From: DAIOEK01 sp036746315
GTDB lineage: Bacteria > Chloroflexota > Anaerolineae > Anaerolineales > Anaerolineaceae
Length of the DNA stretch: 34,182 nucleotides
Reading direction: 5' to 3'
NCBI GenBank assembly: GCA_036746315.1
Contig: DAIOEK010000031.1
Coordinates: 1 to 34,182, forward strand
Shown here in pieces: positions 1-7,387 of the stretch. Under the pieces are notes generated by a model that saw only the letters and a program-made list of their open reading frames with translations, was not told the origin of the DNA and searched no databases. Within the stretch, counting starts at the first letter, position 1. The number at the start of each line of letters is the position of its first letter. The position numbers and the translations under genes were made by a program.

Positions 1-1090
1 CGGCAGCCTGGAGCGCATCCAGCAGGGGCAGGGGACCGGAGAAGATGATATCCACGGCTTCGGGGGCGACAGTGGCAGCCAACCCGTCCTTCAGACCGAT
101 CACATCCACCGGGATCTGCGAGATGGTCAGGCTGCTCTCGATGGATTCGATACTCGCCTGCACGGTGATCTGCTGCAAACCGATCAGAGAAATGTCATCC
201 GGCAGGTTCAGTTCGACAGGCAATACCAGGTCGGATTTCAGGTTATCCAGGTTGACCGGGGTGGTTTCCACATAACCCGGCAGGGCATCCACCTTTTGCG
301 GGTCGCTCGAAAATACGGTGACGCTGGGCGGGTTTACCGAAATGTTGGTCAACCGGTAACCGTTTGCCAGCTTCCCCTGGGTGACCACTTTAATGACCAC
401 GTTGCGGTAGCCGCCTTTTTGCGTGATGGGCAGATTGATGCTGGCCTTATCCGGATTGATGGTGATGCTCTCGATGGGGTCTCCGTTGCTATCCACTGCG
501 ATCAGGGAGGCGCTGGTTTGAATGGTTTGGCGCGCCTGGGTTAAATCGATCTGCGCCCGCAGCTGGCTGACCATGGCAATCTGGGATTCCGGTCCGCTGA
601 TGATGGCTGTTTCCGGTGATATCACGGCTTTTTCAGCCTGATATCCTACCGCGGGGCTGCCGGTGGTAATGATCTCGACGTTGACTTCACGGGTGGCGAT
701 TTTCTCGAGGGTGAGGGTGATGGTTTCGGGGTTGACCTGGATGACCTGCACCGGTTTGGTATCCACCTGTACCTGCACCGGGACCTGGTGCGTTCCGGCG
801 GTCAAACCGGACAGGTCTACGAATGCCTTGATGTGGCTGGTCTGCGCATTAATGGTCGTCCATACCGAGGTGGGCGCATTCAGGGAGACTTTTACCGAAC
901 GGGTGGGGTTGCCCAGAATGACCATTTGCGGGTCCTGCCCCAATATTTCTATGCTGACGGGCTGCGCGTACACGCGCAGTTCGTTGGGGTCCGAGGAGAT
1001 GACGGCAGCCGTCCAGGCGGCGATCGCCATGATCAAGGCGATCAACAAAGTGGGCAGATTCTTGAGGAAATCGCGCAGCGCAGTCATCAT
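1..1090 (-). CDS. cdaR: CdaR-type YbbR-domain regulator of diadenylate cyclase (partial, 3' end beyond left edge)
   Basis: Reading leftward from 1090, the frame is open to the window edge (about 363 codons seen). The product starts with MMTALRDFLKNLP, one membrane helix (ALIMAIAAWTAAVI) and then repeated beta-rich YbbR modules with recurring ISGP/VFSSDP-type turns. This is the architecture of CdaR, an extracytoplasmic protein anchored beside CdaA that modulates c-di-AMP synthesis (known for Firmicutes homologues). The start overlaps the cdaA stop in an ATGATGA sequence, so the two are translationally coupled. A second ATG at 1087 is also possible. The family assignment rests on the helix-plus-repeats architecture and the cdaA partnership; the regulatory role is inferred from homologues. 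Confidence 0.85.
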   Translation of the reverse strand, partial: MMTALRDFLKNLPTLLIALIMAIAAWTAAVISSDPNELRVYAQPVSIEILGQDPQMVILGNPTRSVKVSLNAPTSVWTTINAQTSHIKAFVDLSGLTAGTHQVPVQVQVDTKPVQVIQVNPETITLTLEKIATREVNVEIITTGSPAVGYQAEKAVISPETAIISGPESQIAMVSQLRAQIDLTQARQTIQTSASLIAVDSNGDPIESITINPDKASINLPITQKGGYRNVVIKVVTQGKLANGYRLTNISVNPPSVTVFSSDPQKVDALPGYVETTPVNLDNLKSDLVLPVELNLPDDISLIGLQQITVQASIESIESSLTISQIPVDVIGLKDGLAATVAPEAVDIIFSGPLPLLDALQAA

Positions 1091-1965
1091 CGCTCTTCCT
1101 CCCTGCCCCCTTTGAGGGTGTTCATGATGTTCTGGAACGCCGTCCTGCCGGATTGGTTGATCCGTTCGGGGCGGTAGAAGGCGATCAGAATGTTCTCCAG
1201 GCGGTCGGCATCCAGGCGGCGGATCATTCTGCCGGCATGGGCGATGGAGATGGAGCCAGTCTCTTCGGAAACCACGACCGCAATTGCATCGGTGGCTTCA
1301 GAGATACCCAGGGCGGCGCGATGCCGCAATCCCATCTGGCGCTCAGGAGAGCGGGTGAGGATGCCGCTGGCAGACAGGGGCATGACGCAGGCGGCGGCGG
1401 TGAGTTCGTTCTGTACGATGATCACCGCACCATCGTGCAGCGGTGTGTTGGGATAAAAAATCTGGAGCAGGATCTCGGGGGTGATGGCAGCTTTCAGGCT
1501 GACGCCGGTCTGGATGTATTCCTTGAGGTTATCGCTTCTTTGAAAGACGATGAGGGCGCCGGTCTTTTTGCTGGCAAGCCGGGAGGATGCGGAAACCACC
1601 GTCTGGATGGTCTTTTGCATTTCGAATTGATCCGCCTTTTGCCCGAATGAAAACGTGGAGCCGGCGCGCCCGATCCTTTCCAGACCTCGCCGAATTTCGG
1701 GGGCAAAGATCACCGGGATGGCGAGCAGTAAAGCCGGCAACGTGGTTTTGATCAGCCAACTGAAGGCGGGCAGTTCCACCACGGATGTCAACAGACTGAG
1801 GAGCAGAACAATAATGATCATCCCGCGCAGCAGCACGACCGCCTTGGTATCCCTGATCATTTGCAGCAACGCATAGAAGATGACTGTCACAATGAGGATA
1901 TCGAGCAGGCTGAGCCAGCTTATTCGCTGTGCGAGGAGGGTAAGATTACTAATAAGATTTGACAC
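1087..1965 (-). CDS. cdaA: Diadenylate cyclase, CdaA/DacA family
   Basis: 292 residues, GTG start at 1965. Three hydrophobic helices occupy residues 20-90 and are followed by a DisA_N-type cyclase domain. Both signature motifs are intact: DGA at 178-180 (within NTPLHDGAVII) and RHR at 214-216 (within LRHRAALG). The enzyme is expected to join two ATP molecules into c-di-AMP at the membrane. Compared with Listeria DacA as I remember it, there is a short insertion (about ILTRSPERQM) just before RHR. It is the first gene of a pair with cdaR, overlapping by four bases. No clear Shine-Dalgarno precedes the GTG, so the start is less certain than the function. In Firmicutes glmM often follows cdaR; that would lie left of this window. 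Confidence 0.95.
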   Translation of the reverse strand: MSNLISNLTLLAQRISWLSLLDILIVTVIFYALLQMIRDTKAVVLLRGMIIIVLLLSLLTSVVELPAFSWLIKTTLPALLLAIPVIFAPEIRRGLERIGRAGSTFSFGQKADQFEMQKTIQTVVSASSRLASKKTGALIVFQRSDNLKEYIQTGVSLKAAITPEILLQIFYPNTPLHDGAVIIVQNELTAAACVMPLSASGILTRSPERQMGLRHRAALGISEATDAIAVVVSEETGSISIAHAGRMIRRLDADRLENILIAFYRPERINQSGRTAFQNIMNTLKGGREEER

Positions 1966-2039
1966 AGGTTGTTCTATTCCGACTGCCAGTTGAGAACCGA
2001 AATCGATTCAGCATGAACTCTTATGATACCAAACCGGCA

Positions 2040-3173
2040 TTAAATCGGTCTGAGTACACGGTCCTGGCGGAGTTGTTTGAAGAACATGATCATGCCGAAC
2101 GGCATGGATTCAATGGCAGCCTCCTGCCAGGCTTGAACTTCAAGCGAATGCGGTGCGCGATTTTCATACCCCAATTCATGCCAGAGGTCGTTGTGACGGG
2201 CCATGGATGGCGGGATGAAAATCAAAGAAGCTTCGCACTGGTGATCCTTGGCTGATTTTTCCACCTGTTCAACCAGGACGGGGATCGATTCCTGCAGGGG
2301 GATGGCTGGATCCACGAAGATATCCGTGGTTCTGCAGATCAGGTTTTCCACCTGCCAGCCGGCAATGCCCACCATGGTGTTATCCATTTCGAGCAGGATG
2401 AAGGCATTATCGGTCAGGGACTGGATAAATTCCGTTCGATTGCGTTTTTCTTCTTTCGGATCGAGATGGTCGACCAGTTCGACGATCCCGTCATAGTCTT
2501 TGGGCGTGCCGCGCCGGGCGGTGAGTTTGCCCCTGGCTTCGGTTACGATGGGTTCCTGCAAGACGCTGGTGGGGAGTGAGATCTTCTTCCAGGCATCGTA
2601 CACCTGCTTCCAGGTGTCTTCATAGGAGCCGTTGTTGGTGATGATCACGTTCGCCAGCGCAACTTTTTCCGCCTGGGTCGATTGGGCGTCGATGCGGCGG
2701 GCAGCTTCCGTTTGCTCCAGCTTGCGGACGTTGATCAATCGCGCCATCTGCGTTTCGCGCGGCGAGGTGACCACCCAGATGCTGTTCACCTGGGTCTTGA
2801 GATCGGTTTCGAGAATCTTGATTGCCTCCACGGCGATGACATGCTGGGTTGCCCGGCGGATGATGATATCCACCGCCTGCAATACCAACGGGTGGACAAC
2901 CGATTCCAATGCCGCCAGGGCGGAGGGATCGGAAAAGACCACTTTGCCCAGACGACTGCGGTTGATCTGCTGGTCTTCGCCCAGGATCCATTTGCCGAAG
3001 TAGTTTACGATCGGCTGGTAACCGGGGGCGTCTTTGGCGATGGCGCGGTGTGCAAGGGCATCGGCATCGAGTCCAAAAGCACCGAGGCGCTCCAGCATTT
3101 TCCGCACAACACTTTTGCCGGTGGCGATATTCCCGGTAAGACCGATGACATATTTATCTGCCCACTTGCTCAC
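2040..3173 (-). CDS. coaE: Dephospho-CoA kinase with C-terminal degenerate GNAT-like domain
   Basis: 377 residues, GTG start at 3173 preceded by GGAG. Residues 8-198 are a full-length CoaE, the last step of CoA synthesis (ATP phosphorylates dephospho-CoA): P-loop GLTGNIATGKS at 11-21, the DAD motif at 36-38, and the VVHPLV and VVTSPRETQMARL regions. A normal CoaE stops near 200. Here about 165 residues follow (215-377), starting with a GNAT-like first strand (TARRGTPKDYDGIVEL) and ending with a GNAT-like LWHELGYENR. The acetyl-CoA pyrophosphate-binding loop expected after the central strand (Q/R-x-x-G-x-G) is replaced by IFVDPAIPLQESIPVL, so catalysis is doubtful. No frameshift separates the two parts. 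The CoaE call is secure; the GNAT call is by fold pattern only. Confidence 0.92.
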   Translation of the reverse strand: MSKWADKYVIGLTGNIATGKSVVRKMLERLGAFGLDADALAHRAIAKDAPGYQPIVNYFGKWILGEDQQINRSRLGKVVFSDPSALAALESVVHPLVLQAVDIIIRRATQHVIAVEAIKILETDLKTQVNSIWVVTSPRETQMARLINVRKLEQTEAARRIDAQSTQAEKVALANVIITNNGSYEDTWKQVYDAWKKISLPTSVLQEPIVTEARGKLTARRGTPKDYDGIVELVDHLDPKEEKRNRTEFIQSLTDNAFILLEMDNTMVGIAGWQVENLICRTTDIFVDPAIPLQESIPVLVEQVEKSAKDHQCEASLIFIPPSMARHNDLWHELGYENRAPHSLEVQAWQEAAIESMPFGMIMFFKQLRQDRVLRPI

Positions 3174-3227
3174 GGCTGCTCCATTGATGTAAGAATGTGG
3201 CTAGATCGGGATTTTCCCTACCCGACC

Positions 3228-3256
3228 ATTTTAGCTTTGCGTCACGAGAATGTCAA
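3228..3256 (-). promoter_or_regulatory. Sigma-70-type promoter for coaE
   Basis: On the minus strand, TTGACA (3256-3251), a 17-base spacer, then TAAAAT (3233-3228). Transcription would begin near 3221, about 48 bases before the coaE GTG. It lies back to back with the tRNA promoters. Confidence 0.75.
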
Positions 3257-3324
3257 AGGATATTCCACAACAGTTGTTGCATCAACCATGCCACAACTTA
3301 TTTGCGCGGGGGCCGGGGGATTGC

Positions 3325-3353
3325 TTGACAAGAGAGGGGGTTATAGGTAAAAT
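3325..3353 (+). promoter_or_regulatory. Promoter of tRNA-Phe
   Basis: TTGACA (3325-3330), 17-base spacer, TAAAAT (3348-3353). The predicted transcript starts about 14 bases before the tRNA. No gene lies between 3174 and 3373; that stretch holds only this promoter and the divergent coaE promoter. Confidence 0.8.
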
Positions 3354-3373
3354 CACGCAGCAATCAAGAACGT

Positions 3374-3446
3374 GCCGAGATAGCTCAGTTGGTAGAGCAT
3401 GCGACTGAAAATCGCAGTGTCGCCAGTCCGATTCTGGCTCTCGGCA
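3374..3446 (+). tRNA. tRNA-Phe (anticodon GAA)
   Basis: A full 73-base cloverleaf. The acceptor GCCGAGA pairs with TCTCGGC; D stem GCTC/GAGC; anticodon stem TGCGA/TCGCA with loop CTGAAAA (anticodon GAA at 3407-3409); T stem GCCAG/CTGGC with loop TCCGATT. The discriminator is A. CCA is not encoded. Confidence 0.97.
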
Positions 3447-3503
3447 CCTTATTTATTAAGCAGGTAACGGTCGGGATATCCAGCCGTGGTGCGAGAAAAA
3501 GGG

Positions 3504-3532
3504 TTGACAACCCACCGGGAATTCGTTATACT
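3504..3532 (+). promoter_or_regulatory. Promoter of the tRNA-Gly/tRNA-Cys unit
   Basis: TTGACA (3504-3509), 17-base spacer, TATACT (3527-3532). It lies between tRNA-Phe and tRNA-Gly, so the second and third tRNAs have their own strong promoter. Confidence 0.8.
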
Positions 3533-3583
3533 CTCGCATGCAATCAGGGAAGACGGGTTGTGTCCGTTCCCAAACAGAGTAAT

Positions 3584-3656
<73 letters not shown>

Positions 3657-3715
3657 CAAAAAGCGGCTGATGTCCATGGGTGGTTGATCCAGAGACACTC
3701 AGCCACATTTTTTAC

Positions 3716-3786
3716 GGCGACGTGGCCAAGTGGCAAGGCAAGGGTCTGCAAAACCCTGATCACGGGTTCAAATCCCGTCGTCGCCT
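3716..3786 (+). tRNA. tRNA-Cys (anticodon GCA)
   Basis: A 71-base cloverleaf, the usual length for tRNA-Cys without CCA. Acceptor GGCGACG/CGTCGCC; anticodon stem AGGGT/ACCCT flanks loop CTGCAAA, which carries GCA; T-loop GTTCAAAT is canonical; discriminator T. It lies 59 bases after tRNA-Gly and ends just before a terminator. Confidence 0.96.
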
Positions 3787-3790
3787 CACC

Positions 3791-3822
3791 AAGAACGGAA
3801 CGCAAGTTCCCGTTCTTTTTTA
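3791..3822 (+). terminator. Rho-independent terminator of the tRNA unit
   Basis: AAGAACGG + AAC, a GCAA tetraloop, then GTT, one bulged C and CCGTTCTT, followed by a T-run. It begins four bases after tRNA-Cys. Confidence 0.85.
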
Positions 3823-3897
3823 TCCCTGGCTGCTGCCTGATCACGGGTTTCCTCTGCGAGGATTTCGCAACTTATTTATTTTTGTTCAATCGGGGTT

Positions 3898-4326
3898 TTA
3901 ACGGCTGGCTTTTCGCGCCAGTTGATCTGCCAGTTCGTTCAGCGGGTTGCCGGCATGTCCCTTGACCCAGTTCCAGCGGATATGATGCAGTTGATTCAAT
4001 CTGTCCAATTCCTGCCACAGGTCCACATTCGCCAGCACACCGCCCTTGCGCTTCCAGCCTTTTGCCCGCCAGGCTTTGATCCATTCCGTGATCCCCTTCT
4101 TCACGTATTCCGAATCACTGTGCAGGGTGATCGTTGAACCAGGCGGCAGCGATTTCAACGCCATGATGGCAGCAGTCAATTCCATGCGATTATTGGTGGT
4201 GGGGTTCTCTCCGCCGGAGAGCGTCTTCTTTTTCCCCTGATGGAGGATGACCGCCGCCCAGCCGCCCCGGCCGGGGTTGGGGTCGCAGGCTCCATCCGTG
4301 TAGATTTCGATGGCTTCGTTGTTCAT
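3898..4326 (-). CDS. rnhA: Ribonuclease HI
   Basis: 142 residues, the usual size of RNase HI, which cuts the RNA strand of RNA-DNA hybrids. The four active-site acids are visible in their usual settings: Asp in IYTDGACDPNPG, Glu in NNRMELTAAI, Asp in LHSDSEYV and Asp in NELADQLAR. The conserved WVKGHAGN stretch is also present. The chosen ATG (4326-4324) overlaps the stop of the upstream lipoprotein gene as ATGA, so it is translationally coupled. The frame stays open further upstream, but that part has no RNase H similarity and overlaps the neighbour. It is the third gene of the 6981-3898 operon, an unusual partner set for a housekeeping nuclease. Confidence 0.96.
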   Translation of the reverse strand: MNNEAIEIYTDGACDPNPGRGGWAAVILHQGKKKTLSGGENPTTNNRMELTAAIMALKSLPPGSTITLHSDSEYVKKGITEWIKAWRAKGWKRKGGVLANVDLWQELDRLNQLHHIRWNWVKGHAGNPLNELADQLARKASR

Positions 4327-5753
4327 GGCGCCGATGGTTCGATTTCTGTAAAGAATGAATCCATATACTGGAGGATATTGTTGATCTGTTCCTGAGTGGT
4401 GGCGGCTTGAATTGCCTGGGTGAAACCATCCTGCAGCACCCGTTTGCGCTCGATCCATGCAGCCTGATGGGGGGCTACCACTGGATCGCCAGCCTGCACC
4501 ATCCAATTCTTTTGCTGTTGGGGTAACGATGTGACCTGCGACATGGCATCCCAACTCAGCCGGTTGGAAGGCAGCGTGCCGTCCGACAATGCCAGCCGCA
4601 ATTCCTGCTCCGGCGCCATTAACCAGCGCATAAACAGCCACGAAGCCATTTCCTGCCCGTCTGTGGAGGGGAGGATGGCATAGTATTCTGAGATGGGCAG
4701 CCAGGCGGATGGATTGGCATCGGCAGGAAACGGGATGACATCCCATTCATCCGCGGATTTGGCAGCCAGCAGGCTTTCCTGAAGTTCTTCCAGGCGGGAG
4801 ACCGGCAGGCTGATAAACATGGCATAGCGATCCCGGAAGTAGATATCCACATTGGGGTTGCGGGCATTCCAGGCACAGCCGCTGCCCGACAGACCGCGTA
4901 TGCGGGTGAAGATGCGCTCCAGTTCCGGATTTTGGAAGGTAAAATCAGCCTGCGCCGCGGTATCCGGCAGCGGAATACCGTACTGGCTCATCCAGGTCAG
5001 GATGGCATCCGGCGATTCATCGATGATCCAGCCGCCGGTGCCGTGGTACTTGCGATCCGACTTTTTGTTATTTGCTTTTGCCGCAGCACAGTTGAAGTCC
5101 TCAAAGTCCTGCCAGGTGGTGGGGCTTTTCTCGAAACCCAATTCCGTTGCCCAGGTTTTGTTGTAGACCATGACCAGGGCATCCAGGTGTGCAGGCAGAC
5201 CGACCTGCTGCTGTGCATCGTTCCTGCCAGCGGATAACAGGTTTCCGGGGATTTCCTGCCATCCCGTCCATCCCAACTGGTCGGCGGGTTGCTCAAAATA
5301 TGGAGAAACATCGCGGGATTCGATCAGTCCCGGGTTGAGATACTCGGGCGAGACTGCCACCAGATGGGGCGCCTGCTGCGAATCCAGCGCCAGATTGGCG
5401 AGCAATTCCGTTTCGCTGCCCCAGCCTTTCACTTCGACGGTGATGTCCTGCGGGTTCGAAAGGTTGTATTCCAGCACCATCTGGTTCAACACGGCAGCCC
5501 GCTGTCCGACCCAGGGGTGCCAGAACATGATCTTTTGCTTCAGGGCGGGTGCGGGATCAATGGTCGGCAATGGCGTGGGGGTCGCCTGTTCGACTTCGGT
5601 CGGCCGGGGCGTGGGTTGAACCGTGGGCGTTTGCTCCGCCGCGGAAGTCCCCTGCGGCGTGAGGGTAGCCGCCAGCGGCAAGCCGGGCAGCCCCGTGCAG
5701 CCGGAGAGAATCAAAACAGCTATCAACATGGAAGGAATGTAGTTTTTACGCAT
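4323..5753 (-). CDS. Extracellular solute-binding lipoprotein, family 1 (sugar type)
   Basis: 476 residues from ATG 5753. A lipoprotein signal (MRKNYIPSMLIAVLILSGC) precedes a Thr/Pro/Gln-rich linker of about 45 residues and then a MalE-like body: KIMFWHPWVG at the first strand, LVMVYNKTWATELG, SPTTWQDFEDF, and a late LFMRWLMAPEQE helix. Family 1 binding proteins usually deliver sugars to an ABC importer, but no permease or ATPase gene is nearby, so the ligand and transporter are unknown. An in-frame ATG ten codons earlier (5783) would overlap the upstream protease gene and put extra residues before the signal peptide, so I prefer 5753. It is the middle gene of the M50 protease - binding protein - RNase HI operon, coupled to rnhA by an ATGA overlap. 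Confidence 0.85.
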   Translation of the reverse strand: MRKNYIPSMLIAVLILSGCTGLPGLPLAATLTPQGTSAAEQTPTVQPTPRPTEVEQATPTPLPTIDPAPALKQKIMFWHPWVGQRAAVLNQMVLEYNLSNPQDITVEVKGWGSETELLANLALDSQQAPHLVAVSPEYLNPGLIESRDVSPYFEQPADQLGWTGWQEIPGNLLSAGRNDAQQQVGLPAHLDALVMVYNKTWATELGFEKSPTTWQDFEDFNCAAAKANNKKSDRKYHGTGGWIIDESPDAILTWMSQYGIPLPDTAAQADFTFQNPELERIFTRIRGLSGSGCAWNARNPNVDIYFRDRYAMFISLPVSRLEELQESLLAAKSADEWDVIPFPADANPSAWLPISEYYAILPSTDGQEMASWLFMRWLMAPEQELRLALSDGTLPSNRLSWDAMSQVTSLPQQQKNWMVQAGDPVVAPHQAAWIERKRVLQDGFTQAIQAATTQEQINNILQYMDSFFTEIEPSAP

Positions 5754-5772
5754 TACCAGCAGGTAGTTCAAG

Positions 5773-6981
5773 TTACATGCCAACTATGGATAAGGGGATG
5801 GGTGTGAATACGAGGAAGAAGATGACGATGGCGAGAATGCCCAGCCATTTTCGGCGGCTGTCCAGTGGGGTGAGCTGATCCATCGGTTCGGCATGCACCC
5901 TGCCCATGAAGAAGATCAATATCGCCCACAGCCACCAGCCGTTCCAGATAAAGCCCAACCCGATGAGGGCAACCAAAATCACCGGATACAGTCTTTTGAT
6001 CCCCTTCGAATCAAAGAGCACATAAAAAATATGACCGCCATCCAATTGACCGGCGGGGATCAGGTTCAAAGCGGTAACCAGCAAACCTGCCCAGCCAGCC
6101 CACGCCATCGGGTGGAGCATCACATCCACGCCGCCCAGTGGGATGGGATTGCCGGTAAAGAAATAGCGCACCCAATACAGGATGGGGTTCAAGCCGTCCA
6201 TGGTTGCCGGAGCGGGCAGCAGCTGTCCCTTGGTGAGGAATTTCAACAGCAGGTAGAGGATGCTGTTCCCTTCGATCTGGTACGCCTGACCGGGTTGCAA
6301 GACTGCCGGCAGGGGTGTTACCTGCGAGAGCATCAATCCCACGATCAGCACGGGGATGGCGACCACCAATCCGGCGAGCGGACCGGCAATGGCGATATCC
6401 AGCAGGTGTTTACGATTCCTGGGCAAGTCCTTCATCTGGATGAATGCACCCAGCGTGCCGAAGGTGCTGAACGGGAAGGGGATGAAAAAGGGCAAAGTAA
6501 CGTGAACTTTGTGGTACCTGCCGGCAAGATAGTGCCCGAATTCGTGCGCGCCGAGGATGGCGAGCAGGCTGAGCGCAAAAGACCATCCGCTGCCAAGGTG
6601 ATTCCACACATCCCGCAGCAGGCTGCCGCTGGTGGTCTCATCGGCTCCCAACGAATACAGGGCGCCGCTGAACAGTACACTGAGCAAAGTGAGCACAAAG
6701 AAGATCAAGTTGATCCCCGGGCGGTTCTTTGCCGGTTGCTTGTTTACGTTCTCCAAAATCAGGATGACTGGCTGACCCTCTTCCAGGCGGAAGAGCGGCA
6801 TCAGATGATACGGCTGCAATCTTTCCACCAGCCTCGTGTGGGCGGCTTCAGTATCATCCAGCAAAAATCTGCCCGTATATTTTATATATTCGCGGTTTTG
6901 CATCTCCGCAGTGGTGACGCTGTCGATCGCGAAGTCGCTGCGGACGAATGAATCAATGATTTCTCGATCAGTCTGAATCAT
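5773..6981 (-). CDS. Site-2-type M50 zinc metalloprotease, integral membrane
   Basis: 402 residues. A soluble N-terminal region of about 90 residues is followed by a first helix (INLIFFVLTLLSVLF), the zinc motif HEFGH (146-150) inside a membrane segment, a second conserved segment LDIAIAGPLAGLVVAIP (193-210), and the third zinc ligand in NLIPAGQLDGGH (Asp314). All expected catalytic residues are present. Such proteases cleave substrates within the membrane, for example anti-sigma factors or signal-peptide remnants; the substrate here is unknown. The long N-terminal domain and ordering recall EGY-type members rather than RseP, and no PDZ domain is seen. It is the first gene of the operon that continues with a binding lipoprotein and rnhA. 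Confidence 0.93.
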   Translation of the reverse strand: MIQTDREIIDSFVRSDFAIDSVTTAEMQNREYIKYTGRFLLDDTEAAHTRLVERLQPYHLMPLFRLEEGQPVILILENVNKQPAKNRPGINLIFFVLTLLSVLFSGALYSLGADETTSGSLLRDVWNHLGSGWSFALSLLAILGAHEFGHYLAGRYHKVHVTLPFFIPFPFSTFGTLGAFIQMKDLPRNRKHLLDIAIAGPLAGLVVAIPVLIVGLMLSQVTPLPAVLQPGQAYQIEGNSILYLLLKFLTKGQLLPAPATMDGLNPILYWVRYFFTGNPIPLGGVDVMLHPMAWAGWAGLLVTALNLIPAGQLDGGHIFYVLFDSKGIKRLYPVILVALIGLGFIWNGWWLWAILIFFMGRVHAEPMDQLTPLDSRRKWLGILAIVIFFLVFTPIPLSIVGM

Positions 6982-7019
6982 AGAGTATCAATTCCCAATC
7001 TCAAATCGTAACCAAAAGG

Positions 7020-7113
7020 CGGGAGTGGATGGGAGTCGAACCCACCACGGACCGCAACGCGCCCCGTCACCGGTTTTGAAGACCGGGGAACCCACCGGGA
7101 CCCTACCACTCCC
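7020..7113 (-). tRNA. selC: tRNA-Sec (selenocysteine, anticodon UCA)
   Basis: 94 bases with the hallmarks of a bacterial selenocysteine tRNA. The acceptor stem has eight pairs (GGGAGTGG/CCACTCCC). A long D stem GGGTCC/GGTTCC with one mismatch is followed by anticodon stem CCGGT/ACCGG with loop CTTCAAA (UCA). The variable arm is long and GC-rich (about 24 bases), and the T arm reads GTGGG-TTCGACT-CCCAT. The discriminator is G and CCA is not encoded. It reads UGA as selenocysteine when the SelA/SelB/SelD machinery and a SECIS element are present; none of these is in the window. Confidence 0.95.
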
Positions 7114-7121
7114 ATTGGATA

Positions 7122-7150
7122 AGCATACCGCAGGCGTGCCTGAATCGCAA
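7122..7150 (-). promoter_or_regulatory. Promoter of selC
   Basis: On the minus strand TTGCGA (7150-7145), 17-base spacer, TATGCT (7127-7122). The -10 box ends eight bases before the mature tRNA 5' end. Confidence 0.6.
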
Positions 7151-7327
7151 GACAACGTATCTTTTTGTCTCTGCGAACCAGGATAAAACGGTGAGACACA
7201 GCCCCGCGAGGGTGGGTAAAAACGCCTTGATTTTTCTGCGGCAATCCTGCAAAAAGCGTATCTTTTGGGTCGGTATTGCGTATTAATTAATGTGACATAA
7301 ACGTGATATGAATTTATGGTTTACCCC

Positions 7328-7364
7328 TTGTATTTCCTGCAAATGGTTATATACTAGCCATTTG
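7328..7364 (+). promoter_or_regulatory. Promoter with overlapping inverted repeat upstream of the ATP-grasp ligase
   Basis: TTGTAT (7328-7333), 16-base spacer, TATACT (7350-7355). A perfect inverted repeat CAAATGG-N11-CCATTTG (7340-7364) straddles the -10 box, the classic place for a repressor operator. AGGAG at 7376-7380 precedes the ATG at 7388. The rest of 7114-7327 shows only the selC promoter. Confidence 0.5.
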
Positions 7365-7387
7365 TAATTATATTTAGGAGAAAGCTA

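Noticed and set aside
3898..4746. Longer RNase HI with a 140-residue N-terminal extension
   Set aside because: The extension overlaps the binding-protein gene completely and has no similarity. The ATG at 4326 gives the normal RNase HI length with an ATGA overlap.
5893..6951. Long plus-strand reading frame (about 350 codons) opposite the M50 protease
   Set aside because: Its product is rich in His/Gln/Arg with no domain pattern, while the opposite strand encodes an intact protease with all zinc ligands. It is an antisense shadow.
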